Positions 15,891 through 23,755 of a DNA stretch of 33,763 nucleotides are shown in pieces. Below the pieces are notes generated by a model. It saw only the letters and a list, made by a program, of their open reading frames with translations, was not told where the DNA came from and did not search any database. Each line of letters starts with the position of its first letter. The stretch's first letter is position 1. A program made the translations under genes and the position numbers. Source of the stretch: Terriglobia bacterium (lineage in GTDB: Bacteria > Acidobacteriota > Terriglobia > UBA7540); the NCBI GenBank assembly GCA_030041095.1, contig JASHON010000030.1:1-33763 (forward strand), in the 5' to 3' direction.

Positions 15891-17529
15891 GTTTTGTGAG
15901 ACCTTCAATCAGAGGGCGTTCGACCGGAGCAAGCGATACGGCCTGCAACGGAAGTGTTACGGTGAACAACGTTCCCTTTCCCGGCCTGGATGCGACTTCG
16001 ATTTGGCCCTGGTGCCGCTCCACGATGATCCGGCTGATGGCCAAGCCCAATCCCAACCCGTGCCCTCGCTCCTTGGTGGTTACAAATGGCTCGAACATTT
16101 CAGGCAGCAGTTCGGCCGGAATGCCCGATCCATCATCCTGTACTTCGATTTGAACGTGGAGAGAATCTGCCGCTTTTCGGCTGCGCACTGTCAAGTTTCC
16201 GCCGCCCCGCATGGCATCGATTGCGTTCATGACCAATGCCAGGATCACTTGCTCGATTTGCGCCGGATCGCACCGAACGGACGGAAGGTGAGGCGCCAGC
16301 TCGAGATGGAGCTGAATGTTAGAGAGCTCGAGCTGATGCTGGACCAGCAGCACGCAGCGGTTCACGACTCCATTCAAATTGGCAAGCTCGTAGTTCATCG
16401 AAGTCGCACGAGCGAACGTCAACAGATTCTTAATGATTTCGCCGCAGCGCCGGCTTTCCGATTCAATCAGGTCCAGGGAGGCCATCGTCTCCGCGTGCTT
16501 CCCGCTGTTTTCTTTTGCGAAGTGTTTCTTCAGGAGTTTCGCGTAGGTAAGAATTCCGGCCAACGGATTGTTGATCTCGTGGGCGACGATCGCCGCCAGT
16601 TTGCCGATGGACGCCATTTTCTCCACGCGAAACATCTGCTCGTGCGCGCGGTCGAGTTCCTGGGTTTTCTGGTTGACGCGCGCCTCCAGGGTTTTCGTCC
16701 AGCCGGTGATTTCGTCACGGGCCTCATGGAGTTGCCGGCTCATCGAGTTGAACGAGCGCGCAAGATCCGCCAGCTCGTCGTGTGAAGGCACGTCAACCTG
16801 GTAACCCAGCTCACCAGAAGCCAAAATCTCTGTGCCCCGTTTCAAGGCTTTCAACGGCCGGTTCACGACGCGCCAGACAAAAGCCACGCTGAGCGAGCAG
16901 ATGACTCCAATGGCCAGGAACAGGTACCAGAGCAGGCGCTCCGTGCCTGCCGCCACGCTCGCGTCCGCGGCGGCGAGAGAAAGATCCGTGCTGAGAACTC
17001 CCAGTACCTTCTCACTGGCCGGATGGACGTGGCAGGACGCGCTCGAGCATTCGGGCGAATTCTCGATGGGATTGACCATCCCGAGCACGCGGTGGCCGCG
17101 GGCTACTCGGTAAATGCGAAAACGCTCCTGTGGCTTCCCGTGGGTGACCCGTTCCCCAGGTTTCTTAATGAACTCTCCGGTTTCCCGCGTGTCCGACGAA
17201 AAGCTGATGCGTCCCTGCTGGTTGATGACGCGGATTCGGACGATGCCCGGCTCGTTTCCCATCTCCGTGATGATGTGGCGGAGGCCGTCGCGCTGGTTAC
17301 GAAGCATGTAGTAATTCGTGCTCCGCTGAATGACGTCATTCATCCGCTCAGCGCTGGTGAGCGTGCTTTTCTCAAGCTCCTCCCTCTGAAGCTCGATGTT
17401 GAGGTAACCGAGCAGGGTGAAACCCACCATCATCAAGGCGATGAGGACAATGGCCAACTTGGCGCTGATGCTTCGCGCCGCACGCGCCCAACGCTTTGAG
17501 ATGGCCGCGGTGGCATCAGACAGGCGCAT
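15880..17529 (-). CDS. Membrane sensor histidine kinase with a CX4CH heme-like motif
   Basis: The 549-residue kinase has two membrane helices (about 23-44 and 199-218) around a periplasmic sensor. A HAMP domain (about 219-272), a coiled coil, and the phosphoacceptor H317 in VAHEINNPLAGI follow. The HATPase domain shows N-box NAIDAM, DDGSGIP and GHGLGLGLA. In the sensor, C161-SSAS-C166-H167 followed by VHP forms CX4CH, a spacing known in some c-type cytochromes, so the protein may carry covalently bound heme and sense redox state, NO, CO or O2. The alternative is a metal- or disulfide-based sensor. It overlaps the NtrC-type regulator, its obvious partner. The multiheme cytochrome operon is transcribed divergently about 1.6 kb away. 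Confidence 0.93.
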   Translation of the reverse strand: MRLSDATAAISKRWARAARSISAKLAIVLIALMMVGFTLLGYLNIELQREELEKSTLTSAERMNDVIQRSTNYYMLRNQRDGLRHIITEMGNEPGIVRIRVINQQGRISFSSDTRETGEFIKKPGERVTHGKPQERFRIYRVARGHRVLGMVNPIENSPECSSASCHVHPASEKVLGVLSTDLSLAAADASVAAGTERLLWYLFLAIGVICSLSVAFVWRVVNRPLKALKRGTEILASGELGYQVDVPSHDELADLARSFNSMSRQLHEARDEITGWTKTLEARVNQKTQELDRAHEQMFRVEKMASIGKLAAIVAHEINNPLAGILTYAKLLKKHFAKENSGKHAETMASLDLIESESRRCGEIIKNLLTFARATSMNYELANLNGVVNRCVLLVQHQLELSNIQLHLELAPHLPSVRCDPAQIEQVILALVMNAIDAMRGGGNLTVRSRKAADSLHVQIEVQDDGSGIPAELLPEMFEPFVTTKERGHGLGLGLAISRIIVERHQGQIEVASRPGKGTLFTVTLPLQAVSLAPVERPLIEGLTKHEQ

Positions 17530-17680
17530 GGATTATCTTGCCCGTCTTACGCCGCTTTGGGAGCCGCGCGACGCTCTTCGCGCCGTGAGAGTTTTGCCAG
17601 CTTTCCGCCTGGTTGCCATGACGATCCTGCACCGTTTCCCCAGTCTTTCCGGAGAACAGAAAATCCCAATATTAACGAGT

Positions 17681-17694
17681 AGCATTTTTCAGCA
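17681..17694. repeat. Short copy of the TTTTTCAGCA core repeat
   Basis: AGCATTTTTCAGCA matches the core of the repeats at 7661 and 12891. It lies in the 255-base gap between the kinase and H-protein-like genes. The rest of that gap holds no recognisable gene. Confidence 0.5.
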
Positions 17695-17784
17695 AAGGGG
17701 CGCTGTGATGGGAATCACCCTGGGAGCATCGCTATCTTCGCAGCGAATTGGAGAGGTCGGGAGCCAGCACAGCCGGGAAGCGGA

Positions 17785-18450
17785 CTAAGTGAGGAAGAAC
17801 TCTCGTAACAGGGTGTGCCAAGCATCGTCCGGAAGTTGCTCTGCTAAGTTATCGACAGCTCGTCCGCCATCCTGCGCCATGGCTCCGGAAAACCGGGACA
17901 TGCGTTTTCGCAGATGCGCGGACGCCTCCTCCATCCAACGGCTCGCCAGATCTCCATTGAGCAGGTTTCGAAAGTTCGTCTTGATGTCGGGAGCTACTAC
18001 CGTGATGAGCCAGCCCTCTCCGTAAGGATCGACGCCCAGCAGGCTGGGATTTGTGGCCAACGATTCGTTGATGCCCGTTACTTCTCCTTCGATGGGCGAA
18101 ACCAGCTCTGCCTTGGTCCCACCCCGCCCGACAGATGCGAACTTTTGGCCTTGGCGGAGCCATTGCCCTCGCTTTGGAAGAACCATCTCGTTCACCGTTC
18201 CAATCAGCCGCGCGGCAAACTCATCCAGCCCCACGCGGACGAAGTTGGGACTTTCAGCGAGCGCCCAGGTGTGGCCGGGATGGTAACGAAGGTTGCTCCT
18301 GACCTCGAATCCGGCCACTATAGCCGGCTTCACTGTGGGAGACTGCTCGGGCTCAATTTGAGCGGTTTGTTGGGGCACGGCCTTCCTGTGCCGGAGGTAA
18401 TTCACCAGCAGGAAAACCGCGAACGTTGCCAAAACCAGTATGACTGTCAT
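17785..18450 (-). CDS. Membrane-anchored GcvH-like protein lacking the lipoyl lysine
   Basis: The 221-residue protein begins with one N-terminal membrane helix (about 2-18), then a linker and a glycine-cleavage H-protein domain (about 50-175). Family landmarks are YHPGHTWA, VRVGLDEFAARLIGTV, SPIEGEVTGIN and NPSLLGVDPYGEGWL. The lysine that carries lipoate in true GcvH (ESVKAA) aligns with G111; the nearest lysine is K113, two residues off. It is therefore probably not lipoylated there and does not serve glycine cleavage. The C-terminal 45 residues are extra. The ATG at 18450 has AAGGAG upstream. It is the first gene of the kinase-regulator cluster and is divergent from the cytochrome operon, so a role in redox signalling or cytochrome function is plausible. 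Confidence 0.85.
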   Translation of the reverse strand: MTVILVLATFAVFLLVNYLRHRKAVPQQTAQIEPEQSPTVKPAIVAGFEVRSNLRYHPGHTWALAESPNFVRVGLDEFAARLIGTVNEMVLPKRGQWLRQGQKFASVGRGGTKAELVSPIEGEVTGINESLATNPSLLGVDPYGEGWLITVVAPDIKTNFRNLLNGDLASRWMEEASAHLRKRMSRFSGAMAQDGGRAVDNLAEQLPDDAWHTLLREFFLT

Positions 18451-19128
18451 TGAGATTCTCCTTTCGTGCCTTCCGCCACCTGCAGTAAGGCAAAAGAGTT
18501 TCCAGGGCGCGTGAGCGCCGGCGCGCCGTCGTTACTTCCGGATATCTTGTTGAAAAGCAGGGGATTAGGAAAGAACGGCGGGCAGCGGCGGTTGGCTATT
18601 TATTGCAATTCTCCACCGTGAGACCGATGAAAAACGCACTGGCCTCCGAGGCGAGAAAGCGCCCGTGGCGTAACCCACCGTGTTTACAACGATTTGCGAG
18701 ACATTGAAGCGTCGATGAATTTCACATCGGGTTTTGCGGGGATCTTCAGCAGGCGCCAGCGTGCTTGCACACTCGCGGGCGACTCCCAGGGAGTTTTTGC
18801 GGCACTTGGCGACGATGCCAGCCACGCGATGACGTGATTTGCGTCACAGACTCGCGAGGAGGTGGGTGGCTACTATTTTATTCGAAGTATCGGGGAAGCC
18901 CCCGAGCACGCACGATTATTGATTCGGAAACTATGATTTGATACTGACTTCATGTATACAGGTATTTATGCTTACATCTTAATTCGGAGTGGGCGCGACG
19001 AGCTCCAAGGCAAAGCCCCGCTTCGGGGAAGTCTGTCAGGGCCAAACCGGGTGTTCCCGTCCTCAAAGTGCAGCTACAGAAAAACGAATGTTTTCCCGGT
19101 CCGTGAGGTTCGAAGAGTGGAGGGCGTG
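18451..19128. promoter_or_regulatory. Divergent control region between signalling and cytochrome operons
   Basis: This 678-base gap separates the H-protein-like gene (minus) from the multiheme cytochrome gene (plus) and must contain both promoters. It contains a CRP/FNR-like palindrome at 18833-18848 and AT-rich stretches near 18870-18880 and 18914-18990. No convincing sigma-54 -24/-12 pair was found by eye. A frame running from 18952 into the cytochrome gene lacks a signal peptide at its beginning and is treated as leader. Confidence 0.6.
18833..18848. promoter_or_regulatory. Candidate CRP/FNR-family operator
   Basis: CGTGA-N6-TCACA matches nine of ten conserved positions of the TGTGA-N6-TCACA consensus and is almost a perfect palindrome. 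It lies about 280 bases upstream of the multiheme cytochrome start and about 380 upstream of the H-protein-like start. FNR/CRP/Dnr-type regulators often control anaerobic or electron-transfer genes. No such regulator is encoded in the window. Confidence 0.4.
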
Positions 19129-20511
19129 ATGAAGCGACTGCTGAGATTTTTCGGATACGCCGGAACGCTGACGCTCGTCTTGGCAGGTGTACCCGGCGCT
19201 TACCTGTACGCTCAAAAACAGCCTGCACCCACTTCTCCACCCTCGGTGGCCTGGAAAGCTCCTTTGAGGGCCAAGCCGAGCGAGTACGTGGGTTCGATGG
19301 AATGCGCCGGCTGCCACCGAGCCGAAGCTCAAGCGTTTTTTAAGACGCCGCATGCGCACCTCGCCCAAGAAGTTCCCGTAGAACCCGCAACCCCGGCCAA
19401 ACCAGAGTCACCTTCCGTGGCTGCCGGAAGGAAGATTTATAACAACATGATGTGCGCGGGCTGTCACCAGATTGGCGGAAAGGGTGGGACCGCAGCACCG
19501 GCTCTGGACGACGTTGGGGCGCGCTGGACCCGTGCGCAGGTGATGCAACGAATGCTCGAGCGGCGTGCCGGCACGGTCATGCCGCCGCTCCCCTCCAACA
19601 TGCCGACCAGTCAAATCGACGATCTGGTGGACTACCTCATGACCTTGAAAGGAAAGCCCTCCGCCGAGGAAGCGCCGAGCACTGCCTTGACAGCCAAGAC
19701 GGTTGCCGGATGCGAAATGTGCCACGGGCCGGGCCGCGCGCACGCGGAGGCCGAGCAGGCTGCGGGCGGGAACGTTGCCAAACAGCTTGCCGCTGAAAAG
19801 CTGATTTTCAGCTTTAACGGGACTCCTCAACAAGACGCAGCTCGCTGTCTTTCCTGCCACATCAGCAGCGCCCACCAGCAGTTTTTCGATGAGTCTGTCC
19901 ATGCGATGCGAGGCGTATCCTGCAACTCCTGCCATGCCATCCACCTTGTTGCGGCGGTGACGAGGCCCAAAGATGTGGGGCTGAGCTTTACACAGGCCGA
20001 GTATTATTCCGTTCCTCAACTACCTGTGGAAAATCAATGGCTGCATGACGGGCTTCTGAAAGAACCGCAGCCGAAGCTCTGCTTCCAGTGCCACACGAAT
20101 GTTGAAGCGCAGTTCGCCATGCCTTTCCACCATCGGGTGCCGGAAGGGCTGATGAAATGCACCTCCTGCCATACGCCCCACGGCACGCTCACGGCTTTTC
20201 ATCAGTTGAATCAACCGGATTTTCAAGCGTGCGTGAAGTGCCACACCGAAGTGGGCGGGCCGTTTATTTACGAACACGCGGCGGTAAAAATCGTAGGCTG
20301 CGTGGGCTGCCACAACCCACACGGAGGTCCGAACCATTTCATGCTGGTCCGGAGAGAGACGCGGTTTATCTGCCTACAATGTCACACGGGATTCCATACT
20401 CAGGCCGTTGTGCCTCATGGGCCCTCGACATCGTTTGAAAATATGGGCGATTGCACGCGCTGTCACATTGCCATTCACGGCTCGAACTTTGATCCCGACT
20501 TCGTACACTGA
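19129..20511 (+). CDS. Undecaheme DmsE/MtrA-type cytochrome c with inserted class I cytochrome domain
   Basis: The 460-residue exported cytochrome has a signal peptide (about 1-28) and eleven CXXCH motifs, beginning at C59, C109, C195, C240, C265, C318, C344, C368, C391, C415 and C442. Ten fit the DmsE/MtrA decaheme pattern (for example CEMCHGPGRAH). The extra one, C109, lies in an insert of about 90 residues (95-178) that looks like a complete class I cytochrome c: GRKIYNNMMCAGCH, then an MPPLP Met ligand near 151. DmsE/MtrA proteins sit inside an outer-membrane barrel and wire periplasm to cell surface; the next gene encodes such a barrel. The ATG at 19129 has GGAGG five bases upstream and puts the signal peptide at the N-terminus. 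Confidence 0.93.
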   Translation: MKRLLRFFGYAGTLTLVLAGVPGAYLYAQKQPAPTSPPSVAWKAPLRAKPSEYVGSMECAGCHRAEAQAFFKTPHAHLAQEVPVEPATPAKPESPSVAAGRKIYNNMMCAGCHQIGGKGGTAAPALDDVGARWTRAQVMQRMLERRAGTVMPPLPSNMPTSQIDDLVDYLMTLKGKPSAEEAPSTALTAKTVAGCEMCHGPGRAHAEAEQAAGGNVAKQLAAEKLIFSFNGTPQQDAARCLSCHISSAHQQFFDESVHAMRGVSCNSCHAIHLVAAVTRPKDVGLSFTQAEYYSVPQLPVENQWLHDGLLKEPQPKLCFQCHTNVEAQFAMPFHHRVPEGLMKCTSCHTPHGTLTAFHQLNQPDFQACVKCHTEVGGPFIYEHAAVKIVGCVGCHNPHGGPNHFMLVRRETRFICLQCHTGFHTQAVVPHGPSTSFENMGDCTRCHIAIHGSNFDPDFVH

Positions 20512-20522
20512 AGGAGTCTCCG

Positions 20523-22583
20523 ATGAAAATACGCGCGCACCGCTCCTTTCTGATCCTGTTAGTCGGCGGTCTCATGGGGTCTGGCGGGCTGCTGGCGCAA
20601 GGGCAAAATGCGCTCGTGTCAGGGAATGCCGATCCACCTCAGGCGTCCGCGTCATCGCCGACACCGACATTCTGGCCGTTCCAGACCCAAGGTTCGGTCT
20701 CGATGGGCTACCGCTTTACCGACGTCACCGGCTACGAGCCGATGTATCTTGAACTGCTGGATCTCCAAAGCGGACCGCGCTTGACCGACTTCAGTATGTT
20801 CGGCGAGTCCACCACGAAAAATCCGTTCATCGATAGTTTTTCCCTGACCATGAGCGGATTGGGCGGCGACCCGTTTCCGACGGCGCAGTTGACGGCATCC
20901 AAGAACAACCTCTATAACCTCACGGCCCAGTGGTCACAAAGTTATTTTGATTACGCCCCCAACCAGAACGTGATTCTGCCGGGCGGCGTGCCCGGTCTCA
21001 CCAGTGAAAAATCGTGGGCTACCGTTCGAAAATTCGGCTCATTGGACTTTCTGCTTCACGCCACAAAGAACCTGCGGTTCTTGTTCGACTATTACCACAC
21101 TACGAACAGCGGGGCGACTTATACTGGGTTGGCGCCAGACTATTTGGGCGCCGGATATACCACGTGGGATTTCTTCGCCGAGGGCAGTCCTTATGTTCTT
21201 TACGCCCCGGAAGATGATGAAGCCAACCGATTCACCGGAGGAATCGATTACACTTTTGGATCCTGGAACTTCCATTACAAACTCGGCTATCAGACTGAAT
21301 CCGCAAACATGACGTTCAACAACACGTCTTCTCCGGAATACAGCTTTGACACCAGCGCCACGTTTACGGCGAACACGCCGCTCAACCTTTTTTCCATGAG
21401 CGAGTACCGGCATCTCACGGCGCCGATCAGCGAATTATCTTATACCGGGAGGCCGCTGCCCAAGCTTGATCTGCGCGGAAGCTACATCTATTACAGTTAC
21501 AGTGGCCCGGCCGATATGAACGAGCTCATCGAAGGTATCGCACCGACGAGCCTGTCTGAGACGAGCTTTGTGCCGTACACTCTTTCGCAAGAGGTCCGGG
21601 CAAATGTGAAAGAGCCTGACAACGTTTTCGATCAAGGGCTCACCTACCACGTCAAGAAGTGGTGGGCGATCGATGCCGACTATCGCTACGATCGATCCAC
21701 CGAGGACGGACTCGGTGTTTTTGCAGGGGTACTGAATGGCGCGTTGCTCGCCTCCAACGGCTCCGCAACAACCATGTGGCGCACCGGGCTGAGCGACCTT
21801 AATTTCGACATGGTTTTCACTCCAGTCCCCTCGTTGCTTCTTAGCCCAGGGGTGAGCTGGGACAACTCGAACGTTGAAGCCCTGGAGAACGGCGTCGTGA
21901 ATCCGGCCGAGACGCTGCGGTGGAATACGGTCGAGCCGGCCCTCAGCGCCTATTGGCAGCCTGCAAAGCGATTCAGCCTTCGTGGGGACATTCACACCTT
22001 TGACGCGGGCGCTTCGTATACGGCCATCACTCCGCATACCGAGACGACCGGCAACGTGGTGGCGCGTATTCTTCTTGCAAAAAAACTGACGCTCAACGAC
22101 ACTATCAATCTCTCCGGCAGCCGGCTGTTGGCGACGGCCTTTCAAAATCGTGTCCGAGGCAATTCCACTCTGCTCAACTACGCACTCAAGGACCGCTTTT
22201 CACTGTTTGGGGGACTTAGCTATGATAGCATCCTTGCGGAGGGTGACATCCAGTTCGCGGACGGTCCACCGGAGTTTTTGCGAGACCAGGAAGTCGACCG
22301 TGTCTGGCAAGGGGGACTTCAGCTCAACCCGGGTTATCACTTCGGCCTTCGCTTCACCGGCAACTATGACCGTTCAACAGGCGTAGGCTATATTACGGAC
22401 AACCGGCCTCCCTCCTATGGCCCTGAGACCTGGCCTTACGCGACGGCAACGGCCTTTTACGACTTCCCGAAGGCGGGCCGGCTCTCGATTGACTTACAAC
22501 GCACGTATTTTCTCGAGCAGATTGTGCCCGGCAATAATTTCGGCGCCGAGGTCCTTATGGTCCGATGGACCCGGAGCTTTTAG
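20523..22583 (+). CDS. MtrB/PioB-family outer-membrane beta-barrel
   Basis: The 686-residue protein has a signal peptide (about 1-26, ending LLAQG). The rest consists of alternating amphipathic strands rich in Tyr, Phe, Gly and Thr, without membrane helices. The C-terminus, LMVRWTRSF, ends in the Phe used for barrel assembly. It follows the DmsE/MtrA-like cytochrome after 11 bases with an AGGAG site. This order matches mtrAB, pioAB and dmsEF, where the barrel sheathes the decaheme cytochrome and lets electrons cross the outer membrane. The length matches MtrB-type barrels. Assignment rests on length, barrel pattern and gene pairing; no heme motif is present, as expected. Confidence 0.85.
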   Translation: MKIRAHRSFLILLVGGLMGSGGLLAQGQNALVSGNADPPQASASSPTPTFWPFQTQGSVSMGYRFTDVTGYEPMYLELLDLQSGPRLTDFSMFGESTTKNPFIDSFSLTMSGLGGDPFPTAQLTASKNNLYNLTAQWSQSYFDYAPNQNVILPGGVPGLTSEKSWATVRKFGSLDFLLHATKNLRFLFDYYHTTNSGATYTGLAPDYLGAGYTTWDFFAEGSPYVLYAPEDDEANRFTGGIDYTFGSWNFHYKLGYQTESANMTFNNTSSPEYSFDTSATFTANTPLNLFSMSEYRHLTAPISELSYTGRPLPKLDLRGSYIYYSYSGPADMNELIEGIAPTSLSETSFVPYTLSQEVRANVKEPDNVFDQGLTYHVKKWWAIDADYRYDRSTEDGLGVFAGVLNGALLASNGSATTMWRTGLSDLNFDMVFTPVPSLLLSPGVSWDNSNVEALENGVVNPAETLRWNTVEPALSAYWQPAKRFSLRGDIHTFDAGASYTAITPHTETTGNVVARILLAKKLTLNDTINLSGSRLLATAFQNRVRGNSTLLNYALKDRFSLFGGLSYDSILAEGDIQFADGPPEFLRDQEVDRVWQGGLQLNPGYHFGLRFTGNYDRSTGVGYITDNRPPSYGPETWPYATATAFYDFPKAGRLSIDLQRTYFLEQIVPGNNFGAEVLMVRWTRSF

Positions 22584-22680
22584 TGATGATGCACCTGGGA
22601 GCCCGGTCATCCTAGCCGCATCTGGTGCGGGCTGGAAGGATGAGCCTCTAAGTTTGTATCGCGCGAAGGAGAAAATAGTG

Positions 22681-23028
22681 ATGGGAAAACTGTTCGGCAC
22701 TGCTGGTTTTGCATTTTTCTCGGTTCTCATGGCGGGCGCGACCCTGCTTTTGTCCGCTTCTCAATTGCACGCGGCCAGCGCTAAGTCCAATTACGATTCG
22801 AAGTGCGCAATGTGCCACGCTGAAAATGGAAGCGGCAAGACGCCCATGGGCAAAAACATGAATGTCCGCGACCTGCGGTCGAAGGCTGTTCAGAGACTGT
22901 CGAATCAACAACTCGAAGAGATCATCGCTAAGGGAAAGGGCGCGATGCCCGGCTACGCCAGCCAATTGAGCAAGGCTGAGATCAACGCCCTCGTCGCGTA
23001 TGTCCGCGAGTTGGCGAAAGAGAAATAG
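22681..23028 (+). CDS. Small monoheme class I cytochrome c, copy 1
   Basis: The 115-residue exported protein has a signal peptide (about 1-32, ending HAASA), heme motif CAMCH at 42-46, and a Met ligand at M89 in GAMPGYASQLS. It ends with the C-terminal helix INALVAYVRELAK typical of class I cytochromes c. It is probably a soluble periplasmic electron shuttle between the inner-membrane cytochromes and the DmsE/MtrA-like conduit. An AAGGAG site precedes the start; a GTG one codon upstream is also possible. It is clearly a paralogue of the next gene, with nearly identical heme and C-terminal regions. Confidence 0.93.
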   Translation: MGKLFGTAGFAFFSVLMAGATLLLSASQLHAASAKSNYDSKCAMCHAENGSGKTPMGKNMNVRDLRSKAVQRLSNQQLEEIIAKGKGAMPGYASQLSKAEINALVAYVRELAKEK

Positions 23029-23294
23029 CCGCAGGGCAGCTTGCCCGAGCCGCTGCCAAGGCGCAGGTCATCGTCGTGCGTCCTCATTGGAGATTTAGCG
23101 AGGCAAACAAGAATTTACGGGCCTGCACTGAAGGTGGCCGCGGTTGCGGTCTGCGGTGCTTCAATACGAAACCACAGGCAAGCCGCGGATGTGGGTGCGT
23201 GGCTGCCTGCCTGTCAGCCAGCAGGCTTTGGCGTCATCTACTGCGGGCGGGAGGCGTGCGCTTCCGCGCCCGTGGCTAACCTAAGGAGGTGAGA
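23029..23294. other. Spacer between paralogous cytochrome genes
   Basis: This 266-base gap contains no credible gene. A short stem (GCCTGCCTG...CAGCAGGC, about 23209-23228) is present without a T-run. The gap is long for an operon and could hold a secondary promoter. Confidence 0.5.
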
Positions 23295-23645
23295 ATGATT
23301 AAGAAACAGTTGTCTGCTGCAGGCTTTATCCTTCTATCGGTTCTCGTGGCGAGTGCCGCGCTGCTGTTATCGGCTGCTCCGTTGCATGCGGCCAGCGCGA
23401 AGTCAGATTACGACTCGAAGTGCGCTATGTGCCACGCAAGCGACGGAAGCGGTTCGACAGCAACAGGGAAGGCTCTTAACGTACCCGACTTGCGCTCGAA
23501 AGCCGTTCAAGCAGAGTCGAACAAGCAGCTCTACGAGATTATTGCCAACGGGAAGAGCCCGATGCCCGGCTACGCCAGCCAATTGAGTAAGGCTCAGATT
23601 AACGCTCTCGTGGCTTACATCCGCGCGCTGGCAAAAAAAAGATAG
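23295..23645 (+). CDS. Small monoheme class I cytochrome c, copy 2
   Basis: The 116-residue paralogue of the preceding cytochrome has a signal peptide (about 1-33), CAMCH at 43-47 and a Met ligand at M90 in SPMPGYASQLS. The mature parts share SAKS-YDSKCAMCHA, DLRSKAVQ and INALVAY, while loop residues differ, as expected of a tandem duplication that has diverged. The ATG at 23295 is preceded by AAGGAGGTGA, an extended Shine-Dalgarno match suggesting strong translation. It is probably a periplasmic shuttle with a redox potential or partner slightly different from copy 1. Confidence 0.93.
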   Translation: MIKKQLSAAGFILLSVLVASAALLLSAAPLHAASAKSDYDSKCAMCHASDGSGSTATGKALNVPDLRSKAVQAESNKQLYEIIANGKSPMPGYASQLSKAQINALVAYIRALAKKR

Positions 23646-23666
23646 CTAACGAGAACATGCTACAGG

Positions 23667-23725
23667 CCCGGGAGCGCGGGCATTCAGCCCGATCATCGTG
23701 CAGCCAACACGGCAGCGCTCCCGGG
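23667..23725. repeat. Inverted repeat between cytochrome genes
   Basis: CCCGGGAGCGC (23667-23677) pairs perfectly with GCGCTCCCGGG (23715-23725) across a 37-base loop. It lies between the second small cytochrome and the CbcL-like gene. There is no T-run, so it may be an RNA processing or attenuation stem, or part of a dispersed hairpin element. Confidence 0.55.
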
Positions 23726-23755
23726 TTCCCGCGGCTCCTCAAAAAGCTTTGAGCT

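Noticed and set aside
14904-15899. 331-codon plus-strand frame opposite the NtrC-type regulator
   Set aside because: Antisense shadow of a high-GC gene with complete family motifs.
15847-16785. 312-codon plus-strand frame opposite the histidine kinase
   Set aside because: Antisense shadow; no start signal or domain features.
18451-19128. Sigma-54 promoter for the cytochrome operon
   Set aside because: GG/GC pairs near 18800-18825 have the wrong spacing for -24/-12; no good match by eye.
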